From CAYNFP01 sp964396655 (GTDB lineage Bacteria; Bacillota_I; Bacilli_A; RF39; UBA660), in NCBI GenBank assembly GCA_964396655.1, contig CAYNFP010000002.1:103056-167055 (forward strand): a stretch of DNA of 64,000 nt. The letters are read 5' to 3'. Positions 31,766 to 40,311 of this stretch are shown one piece after another. Under the pieces are notes generated by a model. That model did no database searches. It had not been told where the DNA came from and was given only the letters and a program-made list of their open reading frames with translations. How positions within the stretch are numbered: the stretch's first letter is position 1; each line of letters opens with the position of its first letter. Made by a program: the position numbers and the translations under genes.

Positions 31766-33400
31766 CTTTTTGAATATATTTTTTATTTTAAATAATATTT
31801 TTGTTAAATATTCTCTTCCAAATATTGAATCAAAACCCTTATTTTTTATAAGCATTAATATATAAATTATTAATCCAACAGTGCCAAATATTAATAATAA
31901 GATAAATAATTTAATTCCGGTATAATCTGATACAGGCAAAATTTTATTCATTGCATAAACAAATAAAGCCATTGTAAAAAGAGGTAATATTATTTTTTTA
32001 ATGTTATTTATTAGAAGAGAGAAACTTAAATTTTCTGCTTTTTTAACAGAAGTTAATGAAATGCTTAAAGATAGTATATATCCAATTATAGTAGAAATTA
32101 TTGCTCCATAATATGGATAAACTCCAATTTTGTTACACAAATATATAAGTGGAATATCCAAAAGTGCATTTAGTAAAAATCCTGATATTGTGCAAAAATA
32201 TATTATTTTAAATCTATTTAAACCTTGTAGGGCAACATTTATTACTATATCTAAACTAGAAAAGAAAGCTGTAAATACTAATAGTTTTAATACTATTCCT
32301 CCATATAAACTATTTCCATAAAATAAAGTATAAACTCCACTTGATAAGATTGATATTCCTATTGTAAGCGGTAAAGAAATAGCGAATATTACACTAAGAG
32401 CTTGGTTAAACTTATGATTTATTTCATATTGATCTTTAGAAACTCTTCCCGCAGACATAAAAGGCATTAAACTAACGCTAATACCAGTTGCAATTGCATT
32501 TATTATCATACATATTTTAATTCCCCATGTTGAAATAATACTTGCTATAACTTCGGCGTCCATAGTAGAGTAACCTATATTTGATAACCCTCTAATTACT
32601 AATGCTTGATCAGTTACACTATAAATATTAACGCTAACAGATACTATTATAAAAGGAATACAATATCTTATAATTTTTTTAATAATTTCTTTATTTGAAA
32701 CTATTTCATTATTATTTTTATCTTGAGTAATAAATGATTTTTTATTTTGATTAATTTTAACTTTTAAATAAGCCCAAGCTGCAATGGCGCCAATAAATGC
32801 TCCAAGAACTGCAACACTAACTCCAATACTTACTTTTGCTTTTAAAACATTAATACATATATAAGCTCCCATTAAAATAACTACTATTCTAACAATCTGT
32901 TCAATAACTTGTGATTTACTGCTAGGATCAATGTATTTATGACCTTGTAAGTATCCTCTTTGCATACTTATATAAGGCGCTATTAAGAGACAAAATGAAA
33001 CACTTTTAATTACTAAAGATATATCTTCAATATTTGTACCATTTTTTAAATTACCGATAAATATATATGCAAATTCTTTAGAAAAAACAAATAAAACAAA
33101 AAATGTTATTAAAGAAAGTGTTATTATAATTTTTTTACCAATCTTATAAGATCTTTCTTTAGCGTCTTGCATTCCTAAAGTGTTATATTCACTTATTATT
33201 TTGCTCATCGCAATAGGGATTCCAGAAACTGTTATATTTAAAAATAAACTATAAATATTATATGCATATGAATAAAGAGTTCCACCTTCTTCTCCTATGA
33301 TAGAGTAAAAAGGTATTACATATAAAGCACCTAATATTTTAACAATTATAATCGCAGCTGATGCAATTATAGTTCCTTCCATAAATGAATTTTTCTTCAT
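31751..33400 (-). CDS. polysaccharide / lipid-linked precursor flippase, SpoVB/MurJ-type (MOP superfamily)
   Basis: 549 residues, about 14 membrane helices, starting SFMEGTIIASAAIIIVKILGALYVIPFYSIIG, the typical opening of SpoVB/YtgP-type MOP flippases. YNIYSLFLNITVSGIPIAMSKIISEYN and QRGYLQGHKYIDPSSKSQVIEQIVRI are further family landmarks. Members flip lipid II or undecaprenyl-linked glycans; which substrate applies cannot be told. I chose ATG 33400 with GAGGTTGTT in front; the frame stays open further upstream but without an SD. It is divergent from the ATP-grasp gene. Confidence 0.92.
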   Translation of the reverse strand: MKKNSFMEGTIIASAAIIIVKILGALYVIPFYSIIGEEGGTLYSYAYNIYSLFLNITVSGIPIAMSKIISEYNTLGMQDAKERSYKIGKKIIITLSLITFFVLFVFSKEFAYIFIGNLKNGTNIEDISLVIKSVSFCLLIAPYISMQRGYLQGHKYIDPSSKSQVIEQIVRIVVILMGAYICINVLKAKVSIGVSVAVLGAFIGAIAAWAYLKVKINQNKKSFITQDKNNNEIVSNKEIIKKIIRYCIPFIIVSVSVNIYSVTDQALVIRGLSNIGYSTMDAEVIASIISTWGIKICMIINAIATGISVSLMPFMSAGRVSKDQYEINHKFNQALSVIFAISLPLTIGISILSSGVYTLFYGNSLYGGIVLKLLVFTAFFSSLDIVINVALQGLNRFKIIYFCTISGFLLNALLDIPLIYLCNKIGVYPYYGAIISTIIGYILSLSISLTSVKKAENLSFSLLINNIKKIILPLFTMALFVYAMNKILPVSDYTGIKLFILLLIFGTVGLIIYILMLIKNKGFDSIFGREYLTKILFKIKNIFKKKTTN

Positions 33401-33516
33401 AACAACCTCATTAGAAATATTATAACATAAAAACATCTTGAACATAAAATTATTAGTAATATTAACGTTAACCTTTTGTGTTATAATATTATTATAAAAA
33501 TTATTTAGAGGTAGAT

Positions 33517-34512
33517 ATGAAGAATTTAAAATTTATTATTAGAAGATTAAAAAGAGTAAAAATTAGTAGATTTTTAGATATAGTAAAAAAGATTCAAAAA
33601 ATAAATAAAAAACCAAGCATAATTATAATATTTGATATAATGATTACTTCAATAATATGTGGTAGTGGTTATATGGATTATTTTGAATTTGAATTTTATT
33701 TATTAACCATGAAACAAAGAAAAACTTACATAACTGGAAGTGTTAATAATGAAATTGTAAAAAAATATAATCAAAAAGAATATAGATATAAATTTTCTAA
33801 TAAATTAGAATTTAATAATATATTTAAAAAATATTTGGGTAGGGATTATTTATTTTTAAATAATAATTATGATGAATTTATTGGTTTCATTAAATCAAAA
33901 AAAGAAATTATTGCTAAACCTTTAGATGAATCCGGAGGAAAAGGAATAGAAATATTTAAAATAAATAATAATACTGATTTAAAAAGATTATATGAAAAAT
34001 TAATTAGAGATAAAAAGTTATTAATTGAAGAAGTTATAAAACAGCATAGTGAAATGTCTAAGTTATATAATGGTAGTGTAAACACTTTAAGAATAATATC
34101 TTTTAGAACAGATAAAAAAGTTGTTATTTTGAAATCTGTATTAAAAATTGGAAATGGTGGAAGAGTTGATAACTTTAGTAGTGGAGGAATGTATACATTT
34201 ATTGATGAGAATGGAATTGTTTTTGTACCTGCTATAGATGAAGAAGGTAATATATTTTATGAGCATCCAATTTCTAAAGTAAAAATAAAAGGATTTAAAA
34301 TTCCGTATTATGAAGAAGTAAAAAACTTAATTGAAGAAGTATCTAAAAAAATACCTCAAATAAGGTATGTTGGGTGGGATATAGCGATCTCTCCTAAAGG
34401 TCCAATTATTATAGAAGGTAATGAGTATTCGGGAATATTTCAAGTAAAACCAAGTATTTCAAATATTAAGACTGGAGATTTACCAAACTTCAAAAAATAT
34501 ATTGATATTTAA
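33517..34512 (+). CDS. sugar-transfer-associated ATP-grasp protein
   Basis: 331 residues resembling the ATP-grasp family tied to polysaccharide loci (PF14397 type). Motifs: KPLDESGGKGIEIFK (nucleotide lid, about 128-142), LLIEEVIKQH (about 168), SVNTLRIISFR, NGGRVDNFSSGGMYTFID and a C-terminal VGWDIAISPKGPIIIEGNEYSG with metal ligands. Such enzymes form an amide or peptide-like bond using ATP, probably on a surface glycan or teichoic-like polymer. GAGGTAG precedes the ATG. It is divergent from the flippase gene, an envelope context. Confidence 0.85.
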   Translation: MKNLKFIIRRLKRVKISRFLDIVKKIQKINKKPSIIIIFDIMITSIICGSGYMDYFEFEFYLLTMKQRKTYITGSVNNEIVKKYNQKEYRYKFSNKLEFNNIFKKYLGRDYLFLNNNYDEFIGFIKSKKEIIAKPLDESGGKGIEIFKINNNTDLKRLYEKLIRDKKLLIEEVIKQHSEMSKLYNGSVNTLRIISFRTDKKVVILKSVLKIGNGGRVDNFSSGGMYTFIDENGIVFVPAIDEEGNIFYEHPISKVKIKGFKIPYYEEVKNLIEEVSKKIPQIRYVGWDIAISPKGPIIIEGNEYSGIFQVKPSISNIKTGDLPNFKKYIDI

Positions 34513-34583
34513 TTTATCAATATTTTTTTTGAACATATTATATTAAAAATTTCATATATTTATTTGTAAATATGAGGTGTTTA

Positions 34584-34943
34584 ATGAATTATAAATATGA
34601 AGAAATAAACATTTATAAAATAAAAAATATATTAAAGAAAAATAATATATGTGCATTTGGAATTATTAATAATAATTATCCTTATTTAATACCTATGTAT
34701 TATAAGTTAAACAAAGATTGTATAGATGATATAGTTCTTGAATTATATAGTAGTAAAAGTAGTAATAAAATAAATCATTTGAAAAAGAATGATAAAGTAA
34801 CTATTTTAGTTCAAGATATATCTAAAAATAAAAGTCAATCTGTTATAATATATGGAAGAGTATATTTGGAAGAAATAAAAAATAACATAATAAAAATAAT
34901 TGTACATATTGATAAAATAACCGGAAGAATATATTCTCGTTGA
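34584..34943 (+). CDS. pyridoxamine-phosphate-oxidase-like flavin-binding protein
   Basis: 119 residues with the split-barrel pattern of small PNPOx/NimA-like flavin proteins: an opening helix (IKNILKKNNICAFGIINNNYPYLIPMYY), then LYSSKSSNKINHLKKNDKVTILVQD and a strand VIIYGRVYLEE. It is shorter than NimA-type proteins (about 150), and the substrate is unknown. ATG 34584 follows GAGGTGTTTA; an in-frame ATG at 34572 lies upstream of that SD. It is followed by a small membrane-protein gene. Confidence 0.7.
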   Translation: MNYKYEEINIYKIKNILKKNNICAFGIINNNYPYLIPMYYKLNKDCIDDIVLELYSSKSSNKINHLKKNDKVTILVQDISKNKSQSVIIYGRVYLEEIKNNIIKIIVHIDKITGRIYSR

Positions 34944-34988
34944 AAAAAAATAAAAATATGCTAAAATTATAATTGAAAAGAGTAATAT

Positions 34989-35345
34989 ATGAAAGATAGG
35001 TTGACAAGAGAAGTTTATGTTATAACTTTTATTATTGGAGCTTTAGTGATATTTAATCTTTTTCCAATAATATCTAGTTTTATAAAATATACCAGTTATA
35101 ATGTTTTGGAGTTTTTGAGTTTGGTTTTAATTAATCCATTATATATTGTGGTGTGTGGTATTATTTATACACTTAAATACGAACTTTCTTGGTTTTTAGT
35201 TATTATATTGCCATTTTGTTTTATACCAACCATTGTTTTATTTTTTAGTTTACCGTATATGTTTTATATTTTAATATACATTATATTTGTAATTTCAAGT
35301 GAAATATTTGGAACAGCTTTAAAAAGAAAAAGAAATTTTAAATAA
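34989..35345 (+). CDS. small membrane protein of unknown function
   Basis: 118 residues with three to four helices (about 10-30, 40-62, 68-90, 92-110), not recognised. There is only a weak SD (AAAGAG). The 3' end overlaps the convergent cysteine-synthase-like gene by 8 bp, and no terminator is seen between them. Confidence 0.6.
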   Translation: MKDRLTREVYVITFIIGALVIFNLFPIISSFIKYTSYNVLEFLSLVLINPLYIVVCGIIYTLKYELSWFLVIILPFCFIPTIVLFFSLPYMFYILIYIIFVISSEIFGTALKRKRNFK

Positions 35346-36267
35346 TATCAAAAGTTAATAATTTTATATCATTAGAAGTGAAATATTCATTATTTCTTTT
35401 TTTATATTTTAATATAGATAAATATTTTTTATTATCATCAGGGAATATAGTTACTGTTTTATTTGAATTATATTTCTCAGTGGATAAAACTGCTCCAATA
35501 AAATTAGCTGCACTAGAAATACCTATTCCAAGACCAATTTCTTGAGAAAATTTTATACACATATTTATGGCGTCATCATCTAATATTTCTATGGTTTCAT
35601 GAATTAATTTTTCATCTAATATATTAGGTATAAATCCATCCGATATTCCATCTATTTTGTGATTCTTATGTTTTGTTTTAGGGGTAACCGCTATTATTTT
35701 TGAATTATATCTTGTTTTTAATTTTTTACCACAACCAGTTAGAGTACCTCCAGTACCAATTCCAACAACAAATAAATCAACTTTATTTAATTTTTCAGTT
35801 ATTTCCTCATAAGTATATTTTTGATGTGCTAAAACATTATCGTAATTAGAGAATTGATTAATCATGAAACCATCTATTTTTGCAGCTAATTTATTTGCTT
35901 CTTCAATGCATTTTAAAAACCCGCCTTGTTTCTTAGAATAAGTTTTTATTTTTGCCCCATATAAACTTAGTAATTTTTTTCTTTCTTTTGTTACCCAATT
36001 AGGCATAAAAATATAAACCGGAGATTTATAATATGCTCCTATTGCGGCAGCAGAAATACCAGTATTACCAGAACTTGCCTCAATAATTGGCATTCCATAT
36101 TCAAATTCTTTATTATCAAATGCTTTTTTTAAAATATAATAAACAACCTTATCTTTTATACTTCCGGTTAATGAATAATATTCTAATTTTGCATATATCT
36201 CTTTTATTTTCCCATTGTATTCATACACAATTTTTATTAAAGGTGTATTTTTAAATAATAATTCCAT
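35338..36267 (-). CDS. PLP-dependent cysteine synthase family protein
   Basis: 309 residues, fold-type II PLP enzyme. The PLP lysine lies in LTGSIKDKVVYYI (about 32-44), the Asn loop in EASSGNTGISAAAIGAYY (about 63), and the phosphate-binding glycine loop in GIGTGGTLTG (about 170). Together these fit O-acetylserine sulfhydrylase/cystathionine beta-synthase-like enzymes. Which product it makes (cysteine, cystathionine or another beta-replacement) is not settled. No serine acetyltransferase is present in the window. The start at 36267 has only a weak upstream SD (AGAGGT further back). Confidence 0.9.
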   Translation of the reverse strand: MELLFKNTPLIKIVYEYNGKIKEIYAKLEYYSLTGSIKDKVVYYILKKAFDNKEFEYGMPIIEASSGNTGISAAAIGAYYKSPVYIFMPNWVTKERKKLLSLYGAKIKTYSKKQGGFLKCIEEANKLAAKIDGFMINQFSNYDNVLAHQKYTYEEITEKLNKVDLFVVGIGTGGTLTGCGKKLKTRYNSKIIAVTPKTKHKNHKIDGISDGFIPNILDEKLIHETIEILDDDAINMCIKFSQEIGLGIGISSAANFIGAVLSTEKYNSNKTVTIFPDDNKKYLSILKYKKRNNEYFTSNDIKLLTFDII

Positions 36268-36352
36268 CTTTTTTTAACCTCTTTATATTATATGAATTTG
36301 CACTTTAAAATGTAAAATATAATTAAATATATAAATATTAAGGATTAATTTA

Positions 36353-36361
36353 TGCTAAAAT
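36353..36361 (+). promoter_or_regulatory. extended -10 box (TGCTAAAAT), start codon 6 nt downstream
   Basis: The box ends 6 nt before ATG 36368, and there is no SD for that ATG. An AAGGA further up could serve a short frame from ATG 36352 (8 codons, out of frame), which overlaps the start. Confidence 0.5.
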
Positions 36362-36367
36362 ATAGTT

Positions 36368-37015
36368 ATGATAATTAATAAAATATTAAAAACTTTAAAA
36401 GATAATTTATTTATAATATTTTGTATTGTACTTTTCATTTTGATTTTTGTTATTATAAAAATAAATTATATGGATTTTATTGAGAAAATAGATTTAAACG
36501 TTCACAATTTCTTTGTAGAAAAAGTTATAAATGGAAAAGGTACAGAGTTTATGAAAGATGTTACTTATTTAGGAAGTACTATTTGTGTTATATCTGTCTT
36601 TATATTATGTTTATTTTTATTTAAAAATAAAATTATTAATACAATTTTTTCTTTAAATTTATTGTTTCTTTTATTATTAAGAACATCATTAAAAAATACA
36701 TTTAAAAGACCAAGACCAATTTATTCATTAATAAAAGTTCCATCTGACTATAGTTTTCCTAGTGGTCATACTTTATTTGCGGTAGGGTTTTATGGATTAA
36801 TAATATATTTTATATGGAAAACTAATATTAATAAATTTTATAAATATATTTTAACATTTATAATAAGTATGGTAATTATATTTATAGGTGTATCAAGAAT
36901 ATACTTAGGTGTACATTATCTTTCAGATGTTATTGGAGGACTTATTCTGGGAATTTTATCTTTAATATTATTTATAAATATATATAAAAAATATGACTGG
37001 GGGTATAAAAAATGA
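36368..37015 (+). CDS. PAP2-family phosphatase (possible undecaprenyl pyrophosphate phosphatase)
   Basis: 215 residues, six helices, with the full PAP2 signature: KNTFKRPRP (about 116), PSGHT (about 136) and SRIYLGVHYLSD (about 178-189). PAP2 enzymes remove phosphate from lipids; the PgpB/BcrC group recycles undecaprenyl pyrophosphate. It opens a tight operon with a patatin-like gene (4-bp overlap) and the PopT-type gene, which supports a lipid-carrier role (inference). The start lies 6 nt after an extended -10 box without an SD, so it may be leaderless. Confidence 0.93.
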   Translation: MIINKILKTLKDNLFIIFCIVLFILIFVIIKINYMDFIEKIDLNVHNFFVEKVINGKGTEFMKDVTYLGSTICVISVFILCLFLFKNKIINTIFSLNLLFLLLLRTSLKNTFKRPRPIYSLIKVPSDYSFPSGHTLFAVGFYGLIIYFIWKTNINKFYKYILTFIISMVIIFIGVSRIYLGVHYLSDVIGGLILGILSLILFINIYKKYDWGYKK

Positions 37016-38067
37016 ATGGACTTGTACTAGAAGGTGGGGGAGCTAGAGGGAGCTATCATATTGGTGCTGTAAAAGCTTTAAGACATAAAAAAATAAAAAT
37101 AGATTATGTTGTTGGGACTTCAATTGGATCAATTAATGGTGCTTTTATAGCAAGTGGAGAATATAAAAAATTATTAAGATTATGGCAAGAATCAACTTCT
37201 AAAGAATTATTTGGAATAGATCAACAATTAATTAATTCTCTTAAAAATAAAAATATTTCTAAAGAAGTTGTAAAAAATGGATTACAAACTATTTATCAAA
37301 TAATAAAAAATTATGGTATAGATATTAGCACTTTAAAAAATACATTAATCAAAAACTTAGATGAAGAAAAACTTAGAAAAAGTAAGATAGATTTTGGATT
37401 AGTTACTTATAATATTACCAAAAGAAAAATAGTAAAAGTTTTTAAAAAAGATATTCCAAAAAACAAATTAATTGAATATTTAATAGCTAGTTCTTATTTG
37501 CCAGTTTTTAAATTTGAAAAAATAATAGATGGGAATTTTTATATAGATGGAGGGATATTTGATAAATGCCCGGTAGATATGCTACTAGATAAAAACTTAG
37601 ATAACATATATGTTGTAAGAGCACATATGGATAAGTTATCTAAATATAATACGAAATCTAAAATTACAGAAATTAAATCATATAAAAAATTAGGATCTAT
37701 AATTATGTTTGATAAAAATATCACAAAAAATAATATTAATTTAGGTTATTATGATACTTTAAAAGCAATAGATAAATTAGATGGAAATGAATATTATTTT
37801 AAAAACAAAAGTAATTATTACTATGATAATTTATTTGATTCAAAAGTTAGAAAACAAATATTTAAAAAATACAACAAAAGTTTATTAACGATAAATAATA
37901 AAAAAATTATTACAAATATTTTAGAAGAAATTTGTGGTTATTATAAAATAAAAAAATTCAAAGTTTATTCTATCCCATTTTTAATATTAAAATTAAAAAT
38001 ATTAAATTTATTGAAAAAAGAAACTGTTTATAGTAAATTTATAGAAGAAATAAAAGTGAGGTTTTAA
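37012..38067 (+). CDS. patatin-like phospholipase
   Basis: 351 residues with the patatin catalytic dyad and oxyanion hole: LEGGGARGSYHIG (about 4-16), VGTSIGSINGAF with nucleophile Ser (about 37), and the Asp in YIDGGIFDKCPVD (about 178). Members hydrolyse acyl lipids. The ATG overlaps the stop of the PAP2 gene (ATGA), and its own stop overlaps the ATG of the next gene, so three products are translated together. The last 60 residues are basic and rich in Lys/Asn, possibly for membrane contact. Confidence 0.92.
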   Translation: MNGLVLEGGGARGSYHIGAVKALRHKKIKIDYVVGTSIGSINGAFIASGEYKKLLRLWQESTSKELFGIDQQLINSLKNKNISKEVVKNGLQTIYQIIKNYGIDISTLKNTLIKNLDEEKLRKSKIDFGLVTYNITKRKIVKVFKKDIPKNKLIEYLIASSYLPVFKFEKIIDGNFYIDGGIFDKCPVDMLLDKNLDNIYVVRAHMDKLSKYNTKSKITEIKSYKKLGSIIMFDKNITKNNINLGYYDTLKAIDKLDGNEYYFKNKSNYYYDNLFDSKVRKQIFKKYNKSLLTINNKKIITNILEEICGYYKIKKFKVYSIPFLILKLKILNLLKKETVYSKFIEEIKVRF

Positions 38068-38912
38068 TGAAAAAGAAAGTAATGTTATTTGTAAAAGGTA
38101 TGATATTGGGAGCTGCTATGATAATACCAGGGTTATCTGGTGGAACACTTGCAATATCTATGGGATTATATGAGAAAATCATTAAGACTGTTTCTCACTT
38201 TTTTGAGGACTTTAAGAAAAACTTTAAGTTTGCATTGAATTTAGGATTAGGGGCAGTCGTTTCTATTGGCATTTGTATATTAATATTAGATTATATATTT
38301 GAACATTTTCCCGTACCTGCAATATTATTATTTATAGGTTTAATAATTGGAAGTGTACCCTCATTATTAGAAGAGGCAAACTTTAAAAGTACTATAAAAT
38401 TTTCTAATTTAATATTTATATTATTAGGAGCTTTTATAATAATTGGTTTATCTTTATTAAAAATCAATGATAATATGGCAGAATTAGGAGCATTTAGTTT
38501 CCTTCAATCAACAAAGTTGTTTGGAGTTGGTATAGTGGCCGCCGGGACTATTGTTGTGCCCGGAATAAGTGGATCTTTAATTCTTATGGTAATGGGATAT
38601 TATCAACCCCTTTTAACTGTTATAAGTGAGGTAATGAAATTACAAAATCTTACTGAAAATATATTAATATTATTGCCTTTTGGAGTAGGAATAATAGTTG
38701 GAGGTATAGCAATTGTTAAAATAATTGAATATTTATTTAAGAAGCATAAAACAAAAACATATTATTCGATAATTGGTTTCTTAATTGCATCTATAGTAGA
38801 AGTGTTTTTAGGGTTATTTAAGTACCAAGCAAGTGTTATTCAAGTTATAATGGGAATTGTACTATTAATTATTGGTATTTATTTATCACTAAAAGTATTA
38901 AAAAATGATTGA
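38067..38912 (+). CDS. DUF368 / PopT-type undecaprenyl phosphate transporter
   Basis: 281 residues, about eight helices, with DUF368 signatures: GMILGAAMIIPGLSGGTLAI at the N-terminus and a second, inverted copy VGIVAAGTIVVPGISGSLIL (about 150-170). DUF368 proteins (PopT) move undecaprenyl phosphate back across the membrane. It is third in the PAP2-patatin-PopT operon, starting in a TAATG overlap. PAP2 dephosphorylation and PopT return of the carrier would be consecutive steps of lipid-carrier recycling. Confidence 0.94.
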   Translation: MKKKVMLFVKGMILGAAMIIPGLSGGTLAISMGLYEKIIKTVSHFFEDFKKNFKFALNLGLGAVVSIGICILILDYIFEHFPVPAILLFIGLIIGSVPSLLEEANFKSTIKFSNLIFILLGAFIIIGLSLLKINDNMAELGAFSFLQSTKLFGVGIVAAGTIVVPGISGSLILMVMGYYQPLLTVISEVMKLQNLTENILILLPFGVGIIVGGIAIVKIIEYLFKKHKTKTYYSIIGFLIASIVEVFLGLFKYQASVIQVIMGIVLLIIGIYLSLKVLKND

Positions 38913-38951
38913 TTTTTGTAGTAGATTTATGTTATTATATATCTACTTTAC

Positions 38952-39026
38952 GCAGGTATAGTATAATGGTCATTATGCGGCCTTGCCAAGGCTGAGATGC
39001 CGGTTCGATCCCGACTACTTGCTCCA
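38952..39026 (+). tRNA. tRNA-Gly(GCC)
   Basis: Acceptor GCAGGTA/TACTTGC (one G-T pair), anticodon loop TTGCCAA with anticodon GCC, T arm CCGG-TTCGATC-CCGA type. CCA is encoded. Confidence 0.93.
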
Positions 39027-39039
39027 ATAAGTTTTGATT

Positions 39040-39083
39040 AACAACCTTTATGAACAGAATAGTTTATAATGGTTGTTTTTTTA
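39040..39083 (+). terminator. intrinsic terminator after tRNA-Gly
   Basis: The stem AACAACC/GGTTGTT has a long AT-rich loop and a T tract. Confidence 0.7.
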
Positions 39084-39183
39084 TACATAAAGTATGCATC
39101 GAAAATTGTAAATAAAATAATAAAAATTTAATTAATAAATTAAATATGATAAAATAATATTAGAAAAATAGTGGGGAGTTTTT

Positions 39184-39756
39184 ATGTTTAAAGAAATAGA
39201 TGAAAATATTAAAAATTGTAATAAATGTGGTGATATGGTTGAGAAATTTTGTAATTCTCAAACAATATCTTTTGGAGTTTCTAATGATATATTGATAATA
39301 GGAGAAGCTCCCGCTAATAACGGATGGAGAAAAAGTGGAGTAGCTTGGTATGATGAAAATGGTAAACTTTTACCTTCTGGTAAAGTATTGCAGAGTTTAC
39401 TTGATATAATAAATGTTAAATTAGAAGAAACCACATTTTTAGAAGCTATGAAATGCTATCCAAAAGATAGAAAATTTATACCAATATGTAGTGATAATTG
39501 TCATGAATATTTAGTTTCACAAATAAAACTATTAAACCCGAAATATATTTTTGTGTTAGGAAGTGAAGCAACTAAATCAGTTTTAAATATAAAATTTAAT
39601 AACTTTAATGAGGTTGTTGGAAGAAGATTCGTTTTAGGGGATTTGATAGTTATACCTATATATCATCCTTCTCCTGTGTCACCTCTATGTTTTAAAGGAA
39701 ATTTACCTATATTTGAAAGTTTGGCAAATGAATTTCAAAATGTTAAAAAAGTTTAA
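39184..39756 (+). CDS. family 4-like uracil-DNA glycosylase
   Basis: 190 residues. UDG superfamily motifs are motif A GEAPANNGWRKSGVAWYD (about 40-57) and motif B HPSPVSP (about 159). Four cysteines in Fe-S-like spacing (NCNKCGDM at the start; MKCYP and PICSDNC near 97-112) support family 4, which removes uracil from DNA. A GTGGGGAG SD precedes the ATG. It is the first of three DNA glycosylase genes in a 4-kb stretch. Confidence 0.88.
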   Translation: MFKEIDENIKNCNKCGDMVEKFCNSQTISFGVSNDILIIGEAPANNGWRKSGVAWYDENGKLLPSGKVLQSLLDIINVKLEETTFLEAMKCYPKDRKFIPICSDNCHEYLVSQIKLLNPKYIFVLGSEATKSVLNIKFNNFNEVVGRRFVLGDLIVIPIYHPSPVSPLCFKGNLPIFESLANEFQNVKKV

Positions 39757-39782
39757 TAAATAGATTTTTTTATTTAAAATTT

Positions 39783-39791
39783 TGTTATACT
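39783..39791 (+). promoter_or_regulatory. extended -10 promoter, start codon 6 nt downstream
   Basis: TGTTATACT ends 6 nt before ATG 39798, with no SD between. Confidence 0.6.
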
Positions 39792-39797
39792 AATAAT

Positions 39798-40274
39798 ATG
39801 AAAGTATATCATAATATTGATCCTATATATAATATTGAATCTGAAATTTTAATTTTAGGAAGTATGCCTAGCAAGGTTTCCAGAATTTCAGAATTTTATT
39901 ATGCAAACAAAACTAATAGATTTTGGAATATAATAGAAGACATATTTAAAGTAAAATTAATAAGCAAAGAGGATAAAGAAAGATTTTTATTATCAAATCA
40001 TATTGCTTTATGGGATGTAATAAAAAGCTGTGATATTGAAGGTTCAAAAGATTTGACTATTAAAAATATTAAATACAATGATATAATTGGATTAATAAAA
40101 AACACAAATATAAATAGAATTTATTGTACAGGCAAAAAATCTTATGAATTATATAAAAAACAATTTGGTAATAAAGTAAATATACCTTTTTATTATTTAC
40201 CAAGTACTTCAAGTGCTAATGCAAGTATGAAATTAAGTGAATTAAATGATAAATATAAAATAATTTTATTATAA
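39798..40274 (+). CDS. hypoxanthine/uracil-type DNA glycosylase (UDG family 6-like)
   Basis: 158 residues. LILGSMPSK (about 17-25) with YYANKTNRFWNIIED (about 34-48) and C-terminal LPSTSSANAS match the group annotated as DNA-deoxyinosine glycosylase or G:T/U mismatch glycosylase; the NRFW element is characteristic. This group removes deaminated adenine. The start codon is 6 nt from an extended -10 box with no SD, so it is another candidate leaderless gene. It lies between the family 4 enzyme and an LTA-synthase-like gene. Confidence 0.87.
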   Translation: MKVYHNIDPIYNIESEILILGSMPSKVSRISEFYYANKTNRFWNIIEDIFKVKLISKEDKERFLLSNHIALWDVIKSCDIEGSKDLTIKNIKYNDIIGLIKNTNINRIYCTGKKSYELYKKQFGNKVNIPFYYLPSTSSANASMKLSELNDKYKIILL

Positions 40275-40311
40275 AATTATTAGTGCTATAATATAAGAGG
40301 TGATTTTCATT

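Noticed and set aside
36352..36378. Short upstream ORF (8 codons) before the PAP2 gene
   Set aside because: The AAGGA spacing is acceptable, but its ATG overlaps the extended -10 box, so it is probably not transcribed.
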